Assembly (NCBI RefSeq): GCF_022836845.1
Contig: NZ_JAJNNZ010000001.1
Location: 124,001-188,000, forward strand
Source: Vibrio gelatinilyticus
GTDB lineage: Bacteria; Pseudomonadota; Gammaproteobacteria; Enterobacterales; Vibrionaceae
DNA length: 64,000 bases
Direction: 5' to 3'
The first letter of the stretch is position 1; each line of letters starts with the position of its first letter. Positions 1 through 8,680 of the stretch are shown piece after piece. A program made the position numbers and the translations under genes. The notes under the pieces were generated by a model, which saw only the letters and a program-made list of their open reading frames with translations, was not told the DNA's origin and searched no databases.

Positions 1-444
1 TTAGACAACCCCGTTGTTCTGTTGTCACCCGGACCTGGCGCTCCAGCCGACGCAGGTTCAATGCCCGAGCTCATCCAGCTTTTGCGTGGTAAGGTACCCA
101 TGATTGGTATTTGTCTTGGCCATCAGGCCATTGTTGAAGCCTATGGCGGTAGTGTGGCTGGCGCAGGACAAATCATTCACGGTAAAGTATCAATGATGTC
201 TCACGAAGGTCATGATATCTATAAAGATTTACCATCGCCTATGGCCATTGCTCGCTACCATTCATTGGTCGCCACAAAAGTACCAGAATCATTAACGGTC
301 AGCGCAGAAGTTGATGGGCTCGTCATGTCGGTTGTTAATGAGCAAGATAAAGTGTGTGGATTTCAATTTCATCCGGAGTCCATTATGACCACATACGGCG
401 CAATTTTACTAAGCAACGCCATCAATTGGGCATTAGCGAAATAA
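1..444 (+). CDS. trpG: Anthranilate synthase glutamine amidotransferase subunit (5' truncated)
   Basis: The reading frame is open from base 1, so the N-terminus lies outside the window; the visible part is about 147 residues. It is a class I glutamine amidotransferase: the oxyanion segment SPGPGAP, the nucleophile elbow GICLGHQ with the catalytic Cys, and the C-terminal FQFHPES with the catalytic His are all present. With TrpE it supplies ammonia from glutamine for chorismate to anthranilate conversion, the first committed step of tryptophan synthesis. It is followed 19 bases later by trpD on the same strand, as in a standard Vibrio trp operon where trpG and trpD are separate genes, unlike the fused trpGD of E. 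coli. Confidence 0.95.
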   Translation, partial: LDNPVVLLSPGPGAPADAGSMPELIQLLRGKVPMIGICLGHQAIVEAYGGSVAGAGQIIHGKVSMMSHEGHDIYKDLPSPMAIARYHSLVATKVPESLTVSAEVDGLVMSVVNEQDKVCGFQFHPESIMTTYGAILLSNAINWALAK

Positions 445-463
445 CACTTCAAGGAATCGAAAC

Positions 464-1462
464 ATGGAACAGATTATTAATAAGCTGTATGAACAGCAAT
501 CGCTAAGTCAACAAGAAAGCCAACAGCTCTTCGATGTCATTATTCGTGGAGAGCTCGACCCTATTTTGATGTCTGCGGTACTCACCGCTTTAAAAATCAA
601 AGGTGAGACACCAGATGAAATTGCTGGTGCAGCCAACGCCTTACTGGCGAACGCGACCCCTTTCCCGCGCCCAGACTATGACTTGGCTGATATTGTAGGC
701 ACTGGGGGCGATGGCTCTAACACCATCAACATTTCAACAACGGCTGCTTTTGTGGCTGCAGCCTGTGGTCTCAAAGTAGCGAAACACGGCAACCGAGGTG
801 TATCAAGTAAATCGGGCTCTTCCGATCTGCTTGATTCTTTTGGTATCAACTTAGCGATGAGCCCAGAAGATACTCGAAAAGCTGTCGATGAGATTGGAGT
901 CGCCTTCTTATTCGCTCCCCAATATCATGGTGGTGTGCGCCATGCGATGCCCGTTCGTCAAACCATGAAGACACGCACTATTTTCAATATTTTAGGTCCG
1001 CTAATTAATCCAGCGCGCCCTAATATCGAGCTGATGGGTGTCTATGATGCCAAGTTAGTTCGCCCTATTGCCGAAACAATGCTTCAAATGGGAATGAAAC
1101 GTGCCGCGGTCGTTCATGGTAGTGGTCTTGATGAAGTTGCCATTCACGGTGAAACCTTGGTAGCGGAAATCAAAGATGGCGCGATCACGGAGTACACATT
1201 ATCTCCGAGCGACTTTGGCGTCACAAGCCACCCATTAGAGGCGATAAAAGGTGGTGAGCCAGAAGAAAATAAAGCTATTATCACTAAGATCCTAACAGGC
1301 AAAGGGACAGAGGCACAACTCAACGCCGTTGCCGTCAATGTCGCGCTGTTGATGAAGCTCTTTGGCCACGAAGATTTAAAAGCCAATGCACAGCAAGCAA
1401 TAGATGCTATGAACTCTGGCAAAGCGTTCGAGTTGGTTGAAAAACTCGCTGCGTACAGTTAA
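464..1462 (+). CDS. trpD: Anthranilate phosphoribosyltransferase
   Basis: The 332-residue product has the usual length for stand-alone TrpD. It transfers the phosphoribosyl group of PRPP to anthranilate. Visible family motifs are the glycine-rich PRPP loop DIVGTGGDGSNTINIS near residue 80, KHGNRGVSSKSGSSD around 107-121, and the RTIFNILGPLINPA segment near residue 170. The start ATG follows an AAGGA Shine-Dalgarno. It sits 19 bases after trpG and its stop is 19 bases before the trpCF start, consistent with one transcript. Confidence 0.97.
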   Translation: MEQIINKLYEQQSLSQQESQQLFDVIIRGELDPILMSAVLTALKIKGETPDEIAGAANALLANATPFPRPDYDLADIVGTGGDGSNTINISTTAAFVAAACGLKVAKHGNRGVSSKSGSSDLLDSFGINLAMSPEDTRKAVDEIGVAFLFAPQYHGGVRHAMPVRQTMKTRTIFNILGPLINPARPNIELMGVYDAKLVRPIAETMLQMGMKRAAVVHGSGLDEVAIHGETLVAEIKDGAITEYTLSPSDFGVTSHPLEAIKGGEPEENKAIITKILTGKGTEAQLNAVAVNVALLMKLFGHEDLKANAQQAIDAMNSGKAFELVEKLAAYS

Positions 1463-1481
1463 CAGATTGGAAGGTATAGTA

Positions 1482-2846
1482 ATGGAAACGGTATTGGCGA
1501 AAATAGTTGCCGACAAAAGAACTTGGGTAGCAGAACGAAAGATGGCACAGCCACTAGAAAGCTTCAAAGACGGCCTGACCCCTTCTGACCGAAGCTTTTA
1601 TGATGCGCTTTCTGGTGATCGCACAGCCTTCATTTTGGAGTGTAAGAAAGCCTCTCCGTCGAAAGGCCTTATTCGAGACGACTTTGATTTGGACTACATT
1701 GCGTCAGTTTACAAAAATCACGCGAGCGCGATTTCAGTATTGACCGATGAGAAGTACTTTCAAGGCAACTTCGAGTTTTTACCACAAGTAAAACGTCAAA
1801 CGACTCAACCAATCCTTTGTAAGGATTTTATGGTAGACCGCTATCAGGTCTACCTTGCTCGTCATTATCAAGCCGATGCCATTTTGTTGATGCTGTCAGT
1901 ACTTGATGATAGCGAGTATAAAGAACTCGCTGAGGTGGCGCACTCATTAGGCCTTGGGATTTTAACAGAGGTTAGTAACCAAGAAGAATTAGACAGAGCT
2001 ATTGTTTTGCAAGCGAAAGTCGTTGGCATCAACAACCGTAATTTACGTGATCTCTCAATTGACCTTAATCGCACAAAAGAGCTAGCACCAAAGTTACCTA
2101 AAGACACTACGGTGATCTCAGAGTCTGGTATCTATAATCACCAACAGGTACGCGAACTCAGTCAGTATGCCAATGGTTTCCTCATCGGCAGCTCTCTAAT
2201 GGCTGAAGACAACATTGAGTTGGCGGTACGTAAGGTGCTTCTTGGTGACAACAAAGTCTGTGGTTTAACCCACGCTGACGACGCGGCAAAAGCCTATCAT
2301 GCTGGCGCAGTCAACGGCGGCCTAATCTTTGTAGAAAAGTCTCCTAGATACGTAGATCTCGAAGCAGCTCGTTTGGTGATGAGTGGTGCCCCACTTAACT
2401 ATGTTGGCGTTTTCCAGAACCATGGGGTCGATTTTGTTGCTCAAACAGCAAACCAATTGAAATTATCTGCCGTGCAGTTGCATGGTCACGAAACACAGGA
2501 ATACATCGACCAACTTCGCCAAATTTTGCAGCCATCAATCGCCATTTGGAAAGCCTACGGTGTAAAAAGTGAACTGCCTGACCTCAACGCACTTAAGGTG
2601 GACCGACACCTTCTTGACGCGAAAGTAGGAAGTGCAACGGGGGGGACGGGGCATTCCTTTGATTGGCAACTGCTCAACGAAACAAAAAACATTATGCTAG
2701 CCGGCGGCATTTCTCCACAAAATGCTAAGCAAGCCAGTGAACTGGGCTGCATTGGTTTAGATCTCAACTCTGGTGTTGAATCCGCACCCGGAAAAAAAGA
2801 CGCAGACAAGCTCAATGACGCTTTTGCGCAAATCAGACAATATTAG
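1482..2846 (+). CDS. trpCF: Bifunctional indole-3-glycerol phosphate synthase / phosphoribosylanthranilate isomerase
   Basis: A 454-residue fusion. The N-terminal half (about 1-255) is the TrpC domain: [29 protein letters not shown] and ESGI are active-site strands of the IGPS barrel. The C-terminal half (about 260-452) is the TrpF isomerase barrel: KVCGL at its start, the AVQLHGHE strand, and [11 protein letters not shown] followed by the LAGGISPQN phosphate site. The two domains catalyse consecutive steps (PRA to CdRP to indole glycerol phosphate). An in-frame start exists upstream at 1437, inside trpD, but the ATG at 1482 has a GGAAGG Shine-Dalgarno and gives the conserved [10 protein letters not shown]-terminus. 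The C/F fusion is typical of enteric bacteria and vibrios. Confidence 0.95.
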   Translation: METVLAKIVADKRTWVAERKMAQPLESFKDGLTPSDRSFYDALSGDRTAFILECKKASPSKGLIRDDFDLDYIASVYKNHASAISVLTDEKYFQGNFEFLPQVKRQTTQPILCKDFMVDRYQVYLARHYQADAILLMLSVLDDSEYKELAEVAHSLGLGILTEVSNQEELDRAIVLQAKVVGINNRNLRDLSIDLNRTKELAPKLPKDTTVISESGIYNHQQVRELSQYANGFLIGSSLMAEDNIELAVRKVLLGDNKVCGLTHADDAAKAYHAGAVNGGLIFVEKSPRYVDLEAARLVMSGAPLNYVGVFQNHGVDFVAQTANQLKLSAVQLHGHETQEYIDQLRQILQPSIAIWKAYGVKSELPDLNALKVDRHLLDAKVGSATGGTGHSFDWQLLNETKNIMLAGGISPQNAKQASELGCIGLDLNSGVESAPGKKDADKLNDAFAQIRQY

Positions 2847-2893
2847 GGTTGAGCGTTAGCTTAACCCAAGTTCAAAGAATTAGAGGAATGAAG

Positions 2894-4084
2894 ATGGCTA
2901 AATTAGACGCTTACTTTGGTGAATACGGTGGACAATTTGTTCCGCAAATTCTTGTACCTGCGCTCGACCAACTAGAACAAGCTTTTATCGATGCTCAGCA
3001 AGATCCACAATTTCAATCAGAATTCATGGGATTGCTACAAGAATATGCGGGTCGCCCAACGGCATTAACATTGACGCGCAACCTAACTAAAGGTACCAAA
3101 ACCAAGCTGTACCTCAAGCGTGAAGACTTGCTTCATGGTGGGGCGCACAAAACCAACCAGGTTCTTGGTCAGGCGTTGCTTGCCAAGCGTATGGGAAAAA
3201 AAGAGATTATAGCAGAAACTGGGGCTGGTCAGCATGGGGTTGCCACAGCGCTGGCTTGTGCACTACTAGGGCTGAAATGTCGCGTGTACATGGGTGCAAA
3301 AGACGTTGAACGCCAAAGTCCCAATGTATTTAGAATGCGCCTCATGGGCGCAGAGGTTATCCCTGTTCACTCTGGTTCATCAACCTTAAAAGATGCTTGT
3401 AACGAAGCTCTGCGCGATTGGTCGGCAAGTTACGAAGACGCACACTATTTGCTCGGAACTGCTGCAGGTCCACACCCTTTCCCTACCATCGTTCGTGAGT
3501 TCCAAAAGATGATTGGCGAAGAGACTAAAAATCAAATCCTTGCCCGTGAAGGCAGACTGCCAGATGCCGTTATTGCTTGTGTCGGTGGTGGGTCAAATGC
3601 TATCGGCATGTTTGCAGATTTTATCGATGAAAGCGACGTACGCTTAATTGGTGTTGAGCCTGCTGGTAAGGGTATCGATACCGACCAGCACGGTGCACCA
3701 CTTAAGCATGGCAAAACCGGTATTTTCTTCGGTATGAAGGCTCCTCTTATGCAAGATCCTAACGGTCAAGTAGAGGAGTCATACTCGGTTTCAGCTGGAC
3801 TGGATTTCCCATCAGTTGGCCCGCAGCATGCACACCTTAATGCCACTGGCAGGGCGGAATACGGATCAATTACTGATGATGAGGCGCTGCAATCTTTCCA
3901 AGACTTAGCTCGCAACGAAGGCATCATACCTGCGCTGGAATCGTCTCATGCTTTGGCTTACGCGCTCAAAATGGCAAAAGAGGATCCAGAAAAAGAACAG
4001 ATCCTCATCGTCAACTTGTCTGGTCGTGGTGACAAAGACATCTTTACGGTGCACGATATTCTTAAAGAAAAAGGAGATTTGTAA
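2894..4084 (+). CDS. trpB: Tryptophan synthase beta chain
   Basis: A 396-residue PLP enzyme condensing indole with serine. The PLP lysine lies in [11 protein letters not shown] (near residue 86) and the phosphate-binding loop is [10 protein letters not shown]. The indole-channel and monovalent-cation regions are intact by eye. The frame is open further upstream, but AGAGG at 2882-2886 is 7 bases before the ATG at 2894, giving the conserved [15 protein letters not shown] start. An ATG at 2888 would be only one base from the Shine-Dalgarno. The stop overlaps the trpA start (TAATG), implying translational coupling, as expected for subunits that form an alpha2-beta2 complex. Confidence 0.97.
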   Translation: MAKLDAYFGEYGGQFVPQILVPALDQLEQAFIDAQQDPQFQSEFMGLLQEYAGRPTALTLTRNLTKGTKTKLYLKREDLLHGGAHKTNQVLGQALLAKRMGKKEIIAETGAGQHGVATALACALLGLKCRVYMGAKDVERQSPNVFRMRLMGAEVIPVHSGSSTLKDACNEALRDWSASYEDAHYLLGTAAGPHPFPTIVREFQKMIGEETKNQILAREGRLPDAVIACVGGGSNAIGMFADFIDESDVRLIGVEPAGKGIDTDQHGAPLKHGKTGIFFGMKAPLMQDPNGQVEESYSVSAGLDFPSVGPQHAHLNATGRAEYGSITDDEALQSFQDLARNEGIIPALESSHALAYALKMAKEDPEKEQILIVNLSGRGDKDIFTVHDILKEKGDL

Positions 4085-4890
4085 TGGATCGCTATTTAAA
4101 CATGTTCCGTCGCCTAGAAACAGAAAACCAAGGGGCATTCGTTCCCTTTGTCACCATGGGCGATCCAACTCCTCAAACATCTCTAAAGATCATGGAAACT
4201 CTCATTGAATCGGGTGCCGATGCGCTAGAGCTGGGAATGCCATTCTCTGATCCACAAGCGGATGGACCGACGATCCAAGGTGCTAATATTCGTGCACTCG
4301 AATCGAATACAACGCCCGCTGATTGTTTCGAGCTGATCGCACAGATCAGAGCTAAGTACCCTGAGCTACCCATTGGGCTTCTCATGTATGCCAACTTAGT
4401 GTTTGCTAAGGGTATCAACGAGTTTTATCAAGAATGCGCAAAAGTCGGCATTGATTCGGTACTCATTGCTGATGTACCGACAAATGAAAGTCAAGAGTTT
4501 GTCCAGGCTGCTAGAAAACATGGGGTACACCCAATTTTCATCGCACCACCAACCGCAAGTGAGCAAACTATTGAGCAAGTGGCTAAACTCGGCGGTGGTT
4601 ACACCTACCTTCTTTCGCGAGCGGGCGTAACCGGCACAGAGACCAAAGCCAATATGCCGATTACCGCGCAACTTGACAACTTAACCAAGTATGACGCTCC
4701 ACCTTCACTGCTTGGTTTTGGTATTTCTGAGCCACAACAAGTTAAAGATGCACTGTCTGCCGGAGCTGCTGGTGCAATTTCCGGATCGGCGGTTGTCAAA
4801 ATTATCGAGAGAAATTTAGACAATACAGAATCAATGCTTTCAGAGTTGGCAAGCTTCGTATTTGAGATGAAAGCCGCGACACAAAAATAA
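4084..4890 (+). CDS. trpA: Tryptophan synthase alpha chain
   Basis: 268 residues, the standard TrpA length. It cleaves indole-3-glycerol phosphate and channels indole to TrpB. Recognisable motifs are [10 protein letters not shown], the catalytic Glu in [11 protein letters not shown] (near residue 49), the catalytic Asp and loop 2 region [11 protein letters not shown], and [10 protein letters not shown] followed by GFGIS at the phosphate site. Its start overlaps the trpB stop by one base. It is the last trp gene, and an intrinsic terminator follows 13 bases after the stop. Confidence 0.97.
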   Translation: MDRYLNMFRRLETENQGAFVPFVTMGDPTPQTSLKIMETLIESGADALELGMPFSDPQADGPTIQGANIRALESNTTPADCFELIAQIRAKYPELPIGLLMYANLVFAKGINEFYQECAKVGIDSVLIADVPTNESQEFVQAARKHGVHPIFIAPPTASEQTIEQVAKLGGGYTYLLSRAGVTGTETKANMPITAQLDNLTKYDAPPSLLGFGISEPQQVKDALSAGAAGAISGSAVVKIIERNLDNTESMLSELASFVFEMKAATQK

Positions 4891-4903
4891 AGCACATCAT
4901 CCT

Positions 4904-4935
4904 AAGCGACCGGCTCCACACTGGTCGCTTTTTTT
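4904..4935 (+). terminator. Intrinsic terminator of the trp operon
   Basis: AAGCGACC pairs with GGTCGCTT across an 11-base loop and is followed by a run of at least five further T residues. It lies directly after trpA. Confidence 0.9.
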
Positions 4936-5001
4936 ACATTTTATTTTCATTTCACCAACCTCCCAGCCCCTTGTGCTCACCCCATTTTAGTAACAAGAGC
5001 C

Positions 5002-5017
5002 AGGCAAACGTTTGCCT
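5002..5017. promoter_or_regulatory. PurR-type operator
   Basis: AGGCAAACGTTTGCCT is a perfect 16-base palindrome and fits the E. coli PurR consensus ANGCAAACGNTTNCNT at every fixed position. It lies about 180 bases upstream of the symporter start in the 308-base gap after trpA. The rest of the gap holds the trp terminator and AT-rich sequence; I could not choose a convincing -35/-10 pair. Regulation of the symporter by PurR is inference from position. Confidence 0.7.
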
Positions 5018-5198
5018 TTGATTGCAAATTGACCTCTCGGTCACTTTTTTTGCAGTTTGTAGCGCCAATCTGACAAATCCGTCTTGCACGTTGTGCTAAT
5101 AAAGTGTAAAAACACTTCGAAATATACATCTACCAATAGCCGTTAAATTGGTTGAGTATACTGGAAATTTAAAATTAATTAGCACAGGAGTTAAGGAA

Positions 5199-6458
5199 GT
5201 GTTAAAAGAAAAGATGATGCTAAACAACATTGGCGTCCAGGTTGTCATTGCGATGATCTTGGGTACCGCCATCGGTGCCACGATGGGAGATGCAGCATCT
5301 GTATTTGCTCCTCTTGGTACAATTTTTATCAACTTGATTAAAATGCTCGTTATCCCATTAGTTGCGGTTGCACTGATTTCAGGTGCTGCAGGGTTAGGTA
5401 ATAGCAGCAATGCTGGCAAAGTCGGTGTTACAACTCTGGCTTACTTCGGGCTGACGTCCGCATTGGCTGTAGCACTAGCCCTTATTATGGGTGAGCTGTT
5501 CCAACCAGGTGTGAATATCGATACTGCTGGTATCGAAGGCATGTTTTCAAGTGAATACGCTTCAAAAGGTGAATTACCCACTTTCTGGGCTACCATCACT
5601 GGTATGATCCCAACCAACGTTTTTCAATCACTTAATGAAGCAAACATTCTACAAATTCTTGTGTTTTGTCTGTTCTTTGGTATCGGGCTTTCTAAGCTTG
5701 AGTCGACTCGTCGTGAACCATTGCTAAATGGTGTCAACGCAATTGTTGACGTCATGGTCTGGATGATCAACAAAGTTATGATCATTGCACCACTCGGTGT
5801 CTTTGGCTTGATGGCAGAAGCTGTTGGTACGTTCGGCTTTGGTGCGCTGATGGTCGTATTCAAACTATTCTTGGTGTATACAGCAGCCATTTTGATTTTT
5901 GGTTTTGTTGCTTACCCACTTATGATTCAAGTGTTTACTAAGACCTCTGCGAAGAAATTCCTAACGGCGATGAAAAAGCCTCAGGCCGTCGCACTTTCTA
6001 CAGCTTCCTCTATGGCGACACTGCCTGTGACGATGGAAACGGTAGAGAAAGAACTGGGCGTTCGTAATTCAACGGCTTCGTTTGTGTTACCTCTTGGTGC
6101 AACCATCAACATGTCAGGTAATGCGATTTACTACGGTTTGGTTGCGATCTTCTTTGCGCAGTTGTTCAACATCGACCTTTCAATGGGTGCGTATGTTGCA
6201 ATCATCCTTACATCGACGCTAGGTGCTGTTGGCCAGGCTGGTGTTCCTGGTCCAAGCTTTCTGGTTGTTGCCGTTTTACTCGCTGCAGGGATCCCTATTG
6301 AAGGTCTGCCACTACTGTTCGCTCTTGACCGTATCTTCGATATGATTCGTACCGCTCTAAACATCACTGGTGATGCTGCGTGTGCGGTCATCGTTGACTC
6401 TCTAATTGAAGAAGAAGAGTCTGAGACTCAACCAGAGCTACGAAATCAAGAAGCTTAG
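5199..6458 (+). CDS. Dicarboxylate/amino acid:cation symporter (DAACS family)
   Basis: A 419-residue inner-membrane carrier of the glutamate/aspartate/C4-dicarboxylate symporter family (GltP/DctA/SstT relatives). Family marks are the serine-rich re-entrant hairpin segment STASSMATLPVT, the unwound TM7 motif GATINMSGNAIYYG (the cation/substrate region) and the hairpin-2 segment GVPGPSFL. About eight hydrophobic segments plus two hairpins fit the fold. The frame is open to 5148, but GTG at 5199 has ACAGGAG 8 bases upstream; ATG at 5214 is an alternative. The exact substrate (glutamate, aspartate or dicarboxylate) cannot be read from sequence. It is a single-gene unit between two terminators, with a PurR-like box upstream. 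Confidence 0.85.
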   Translation: MLKEKMMLNNIGVQVVIAMILGTAIGATMGDAASVFAPLGTIFINLIKMLVIPLVAVALISGAAGLGNSSNAGKVGVTTLAYFGLTSALAVALALIMGELFQPGVNIDTAGIEGMFSSEYASKGELPTFWATITGMIPTNVFQSLNEANILQILVFCLFFGIGLSKLESTRREPLLNGVNAIVDVMVWMINKVMIIAPLGVFGLMAEAVGTFGFGALMVVFKLFLVYTAAILIFGFVAYPLMIQVFTKTSAKKFLTAMKKPQAVALSTASSMATLPVTMETVEKELGVRNSTASFVLPLGATINMSGNAIYYGLVAIFFAQLFNIDLSMGAYVAIILTSTLGAVGQAGVPGPSFLVVAVLLAAGIPIEGLPLLFALDRIFDMIRTALNITGDAACAVIVDSLIEEEESETQPELRNQEA

Positions 6459-6485
6459 TCTCAATAAAACGATAAGCTATACTAT

Positions 6486-6518
6486 AAAGGTCAATGTAGT
6501 CATACATTGGCCTTTTTT
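6486..6518 (+). terminator. Intrinsic terminator of the symporter gene
   Basis: AAAGGTCAATGTA pairs with TACATTGGCCTTT (one G-T wobble) over a short loop, followed by a T run. Confidence 0.85.
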
Positions 6519-6650
6519 AATGACCTTGCTTTGACAGCTTGGCATTGAATGATTTCAGACAGCGAATTGTTTCTAATTGTCTCAAATGGTTTTGTCTTGG
6601 CTTATATTTCGTTACACTGTCAGCAGTTTTTCACAAGGGTTTGCTAAAAA

Positions 6651-7196
6651 ATGAAGCAACTGATTGATTTCATACCTCTTATAATATTTTTCATCTTGTA
6701 TAAAATGCAAGATATCTACGTTGCAACTGGCGCCTTGATCATTGCGTCAGCAGTTCAAATCGTTCTAACCTATGCCATCTACAGAAAAGTAGAGAAAATG
6801 CAGGTGATTACCTTCTTGATGGTTGCCGTGTTTGGTGGCATGACCATTTTTTTACACGATGACAACTTCATTAAATGGAAAGTCACCATTGTGTATGCGA
6901 TCTTTGCTATTGGCCTAGCGGTAAGTCACGCTATTGGTCGTTCAGCGATTAAAGGAATGTTGAGTAAAGAAATCACCTTACCAGACCACGTATGGAACAA
7001 AATTAATTGGGCATGGGTAGCGTTCTTCTCATTCTGTGCCGGGCTAAATATCTATGTCGCTTACGAACTACCACTGGATGTTTGGGTAAACTTTAAAGTG
7101 TTTGGGCTATTGGCTGCGACCCTGATGTTTACGGTTCTCACCGGGATTTACATCTACAAATATCTGCCAAAAGAGCAAACAGAGAAGCAAGAATAA
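6651..7196 (+). CDS. yciB: Inner membrane septation protein A (YciB family)
   Basis: 181 residues with about five hydrophobic membrane segments. The N-terminus [18 protein letters not shown] and the [13 protein letters not shown] segment are diagnostic of YciB/IspZ. The family is linked to cell-envelope synthesis and division in enteric bacteria; its biochemical role is not settled. The next two genes, yciA and yciI, are also its neighbours in E. coli, which supports the call. A terminator-like hairpin lies before yciA, so the three need not be one transcript. Confidence 0.95.
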   Translation: MKQLIDFIPLIIFFILYKMQDIYVATGALIIASAVQIVLTYAIYRKVEKMQVITFLMVAVFGGMTIFLHDDNFIKWKVTIVYAIFAIGLAVSHAIGRSAIKGMLSKEITLPDHVWNKINWAWVAFFSFCAGLNIYVAYELPLDVWVNFKVFGLLAATLMFTVLTGIYIYKYLPKEQTEKQE

Positions 7197-7219
7197 ACAT
7201 AGACAACCTATGTTGAAGT

Positions 7220-7246
7220 GAAGCGTATACTTTTTGTATACTCTTC
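7220..7246. repeat. Inverted repeat without T-run between yciB and yciA
   Basis: GAAGCGTATAC and GTATACTCTTC form an 11-base inverted repeat with one mismatch around a TTTTT loop. Another perfect 7-base hairpin (AACATAG/CTATGTT) overlaps the yciB stop at 7196-7214. Function unknown; an operator or an RNA 3'-end structure are both possible. Confidence 0.5.
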
Positions 7247-7256
7247 GCACGATAAC

Positions 7257-7282
7257 AACAGCGACCTTTGGGTCGCTGTTTT
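7257..7282 (+). terminator. Intrinsic terminator-like hairpin after yciB
   Basis: AACAGCGACC pairs with GGTCGCTGTT with a TTTG loop, followed by a short T tract. It separates yciB from yciA (start 7303). No clear promoter is visible in the 20 bases left before yciA, so read-through may feed yciA. Confidence 0.75.
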
Positions 7283-7302
7283 AGTTTTGGAACCTTATAA
7301 CT

Positions 7303-7704
7303 ATGACAAATACATCAAACATGACTCCAAAAGGTCAGTTAATCATCCGTACTCTAGCAATGCCAGAAAATACCAATGCAAATGGTGATATTTTCGGCGG
7401 TTGGATTATGTCTCAGCTTGATTTGGCCGGAGGTATTCTTGCTAAAGAAATTTCTCATGGCCGTATTGCGACCGTGTCTGTTTCCGGCATTACCTTTAAA
7501 CACCCCGTCGGTGTTGGGGATGTCGTTTGCTGTTATGGTGAATGTACTCGAATTGGCACTACGTCAATGTCTATCAACTTAGAAGTATGGGTAAAGCCTG
7601 TTAGCTCCGATGGGATTGGTGAGCGCTACCAGGTCTGTGATGCGACATTTAACTATGTAGCTATTGATGGAAACGGGCGTCCCCGTCCCATTAACAAAAA
7701 TTAA
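7303..7704 (+). CDS. yciA: Acyl-CoA thioester hydrolase YciA
   Basis: 133-residue hotdog-fold thioesterase that hydrolyses acyl-CoA esters in the cytoplasm. The motif ANGDIFGGWIMSQLD, with the conserved Asp, followed by AGGILAK and the VSGITFKHPV strand, is characteristic of YciA. Length matches the E. coli protein (about 132). It is preceded by yciB and followed 108 bases later by yciI, the E. coli order. Confidence 0.93.
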   Translation: MTNTSNMTPKGQLIIRTLAMPENTNANGDIFGGWIMSQLDLAGGILAKEISHGRIATVSVSGITFKHPVGVGDVVCCYGECTRIGTTSMSINLEVWVKPVSSDGIGERYQVCDATFNYVAIDGNGRPRPINKN

Positions 7705-7812
7705 CGTATTGAAGACGATGACATTTTGCCAAAAACATGACATGTTATAGAGATTAATCGTCAAAAAGCTGCTTGTATTCTACCGGCTTAAAAATATTGG
7801 AAGGAAACAAAT

Positions 7813-8109
7813 ATGTGGTATGTCATCTTCTCACAAGATGTTGAAAATTCATTAGAAAAACGTTTGAGTGTGCGCCCACAGCATTTAGAAAGACTGCAAA
7901 ATCTTCAAGATGAAGGGCGTTTGCTTACCGCCGGTCCAATGCCAGCTATCGACAGCGATGATCCTGGCTCAGCTGGATTTACTGGTTCTACTGTTATTGC
8001 TGAATTCGAATCGCTCGAAGCCGCACAAGCTTGGGCCGATGCTGACCCATATATTGCTGCAGGGGTCTATCAACATGTCATCGTGAAACCATTTAAGAAA
8101 GTCTTCTAA
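7813..8109 (+). CDS. yciI: YciI family protein
   Basis: A 98-residue small ferredoxin-like alpha/beta protein of the YciI/YCII family. The N-terminal [17 protein letters not shown], the conserved [22 protein letters not shown] segment (in two parts) and [15 protein letters not shown] are typical; the family His and Asp residues are present. Homologues are muconolactone-isomerase-like; the E. coli function is not firmly known. The start has an AAGGAAAC Shine-Dalgarno. Confidence 0.93.
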   Translation: MWYVIFSQDVENSLEKRLSVRPQHLERLQNLQDEGRLLTAGPMPAIDSDDPGSAGFTGSTVIAEFESLEAAQAWADADPYIAAGVYQHVIVKPFKKVF

Positions 8110-8183
8110 TTAACACTCTGAAGTATTTATCAGTGCTCAAGTGAACTTGAGCAAGTTGAAACGTTACCTCGATGGCAATAATT

Positions 8184-8609
8184 ATGAAATCACATCTATT
8201 TTTCACATCTTTGATTGCCCTGCTTACCCTTGCCGGCTGTGCAAGCAGTGCGCAAGATAAGCAAAGACAAATCGAAATGTTAGCTCAAAGTCGCGCCAGT
8301 GTATTGTCATCTACTTTGCCTATTGAAAAAGGCCCACTTTCGGTTATGAAAGCAAGCGCCAATAAAGGTACAGTGGAAATCATGATGCTTTACAACACGG
8401 ACGCCAAAGGTGCCAAACCAATCGAAGAAGTGATACGCAGCAGTATGAACTACTACTGTACAGACAGCGAAGTGAAAACTAATTTGGACATGGGGTTGGC
8501 TTATCGGATCTTAATTCGCAACACTCGTGGACAATTGATGTCGAATCAATACATCGACAACAGCAGTTGCAGTAAGCCCGCTAACGACAGTGAAAAGCCA
8601 GCGAACTAA
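8184..8609 (+). CDS. aspS: Type II secretion pilotin-like lipoprotein (AspS/GspS-beta type)
   Basis: A 141-residue lipoprotein. From ATG 8184 the N-terminus is Lys plus a hydrophobic stretch ending in the lipobox LAGC, with acylated Cys19; an ATG at 8172 would only add four residues. The mature part (ASVLSSTLPIEKGPLSVMKAS, then MMLYNTDAKGAKP, then a two-Cys C-terminal region around YYCTDSEV and NSSC) resembles, from memory, V. cholerae VC1703, the AspS pilotin that helps the GspD secretin reach the outer membrane. Position just before metE (VC1704) agrees with that synteny. The call rests on recall plus synteny, so the function is probable rather than certain. Confidence 0.72.
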   Translation: MKSHLFFTSLIALLTLAGCASSAQDKQRQIEMLAQSRASVLSSTLPIEKGPLSVMKASANKGTVEIMMLYNTDAKGAKPIEEVIRSSMNYYCTDSEVKTNLDMGLAYRILIRNTRGQLMSNQYIDNSSCSKPANDSEKPAN

Positions 8610-8651
8610 TATTTCGCTAGCCCAAATTGTATTCAGCACTGTTTAGTTACA

Positions 8652-8675
8652 ACCCCCTATTCCAACATAGGGGGT
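8652..8675. terminator. Hairpin between convergent aspS and metE
   Basis: ACCCCCTA pairs with TAGGGGGT over an 8-base loop in the short gap between the two convergent genes. There is no good T run on either side, so it may be a weak or Rho-assisted terminator. Confidence 0.4.
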
Positions 8676-8680
8676 CACTC

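Noticed and set aside
4605..4895. 96-codon ORF antisense to trpA
   Set aside because: Shadow of trpA; composition follows the complementary codons.
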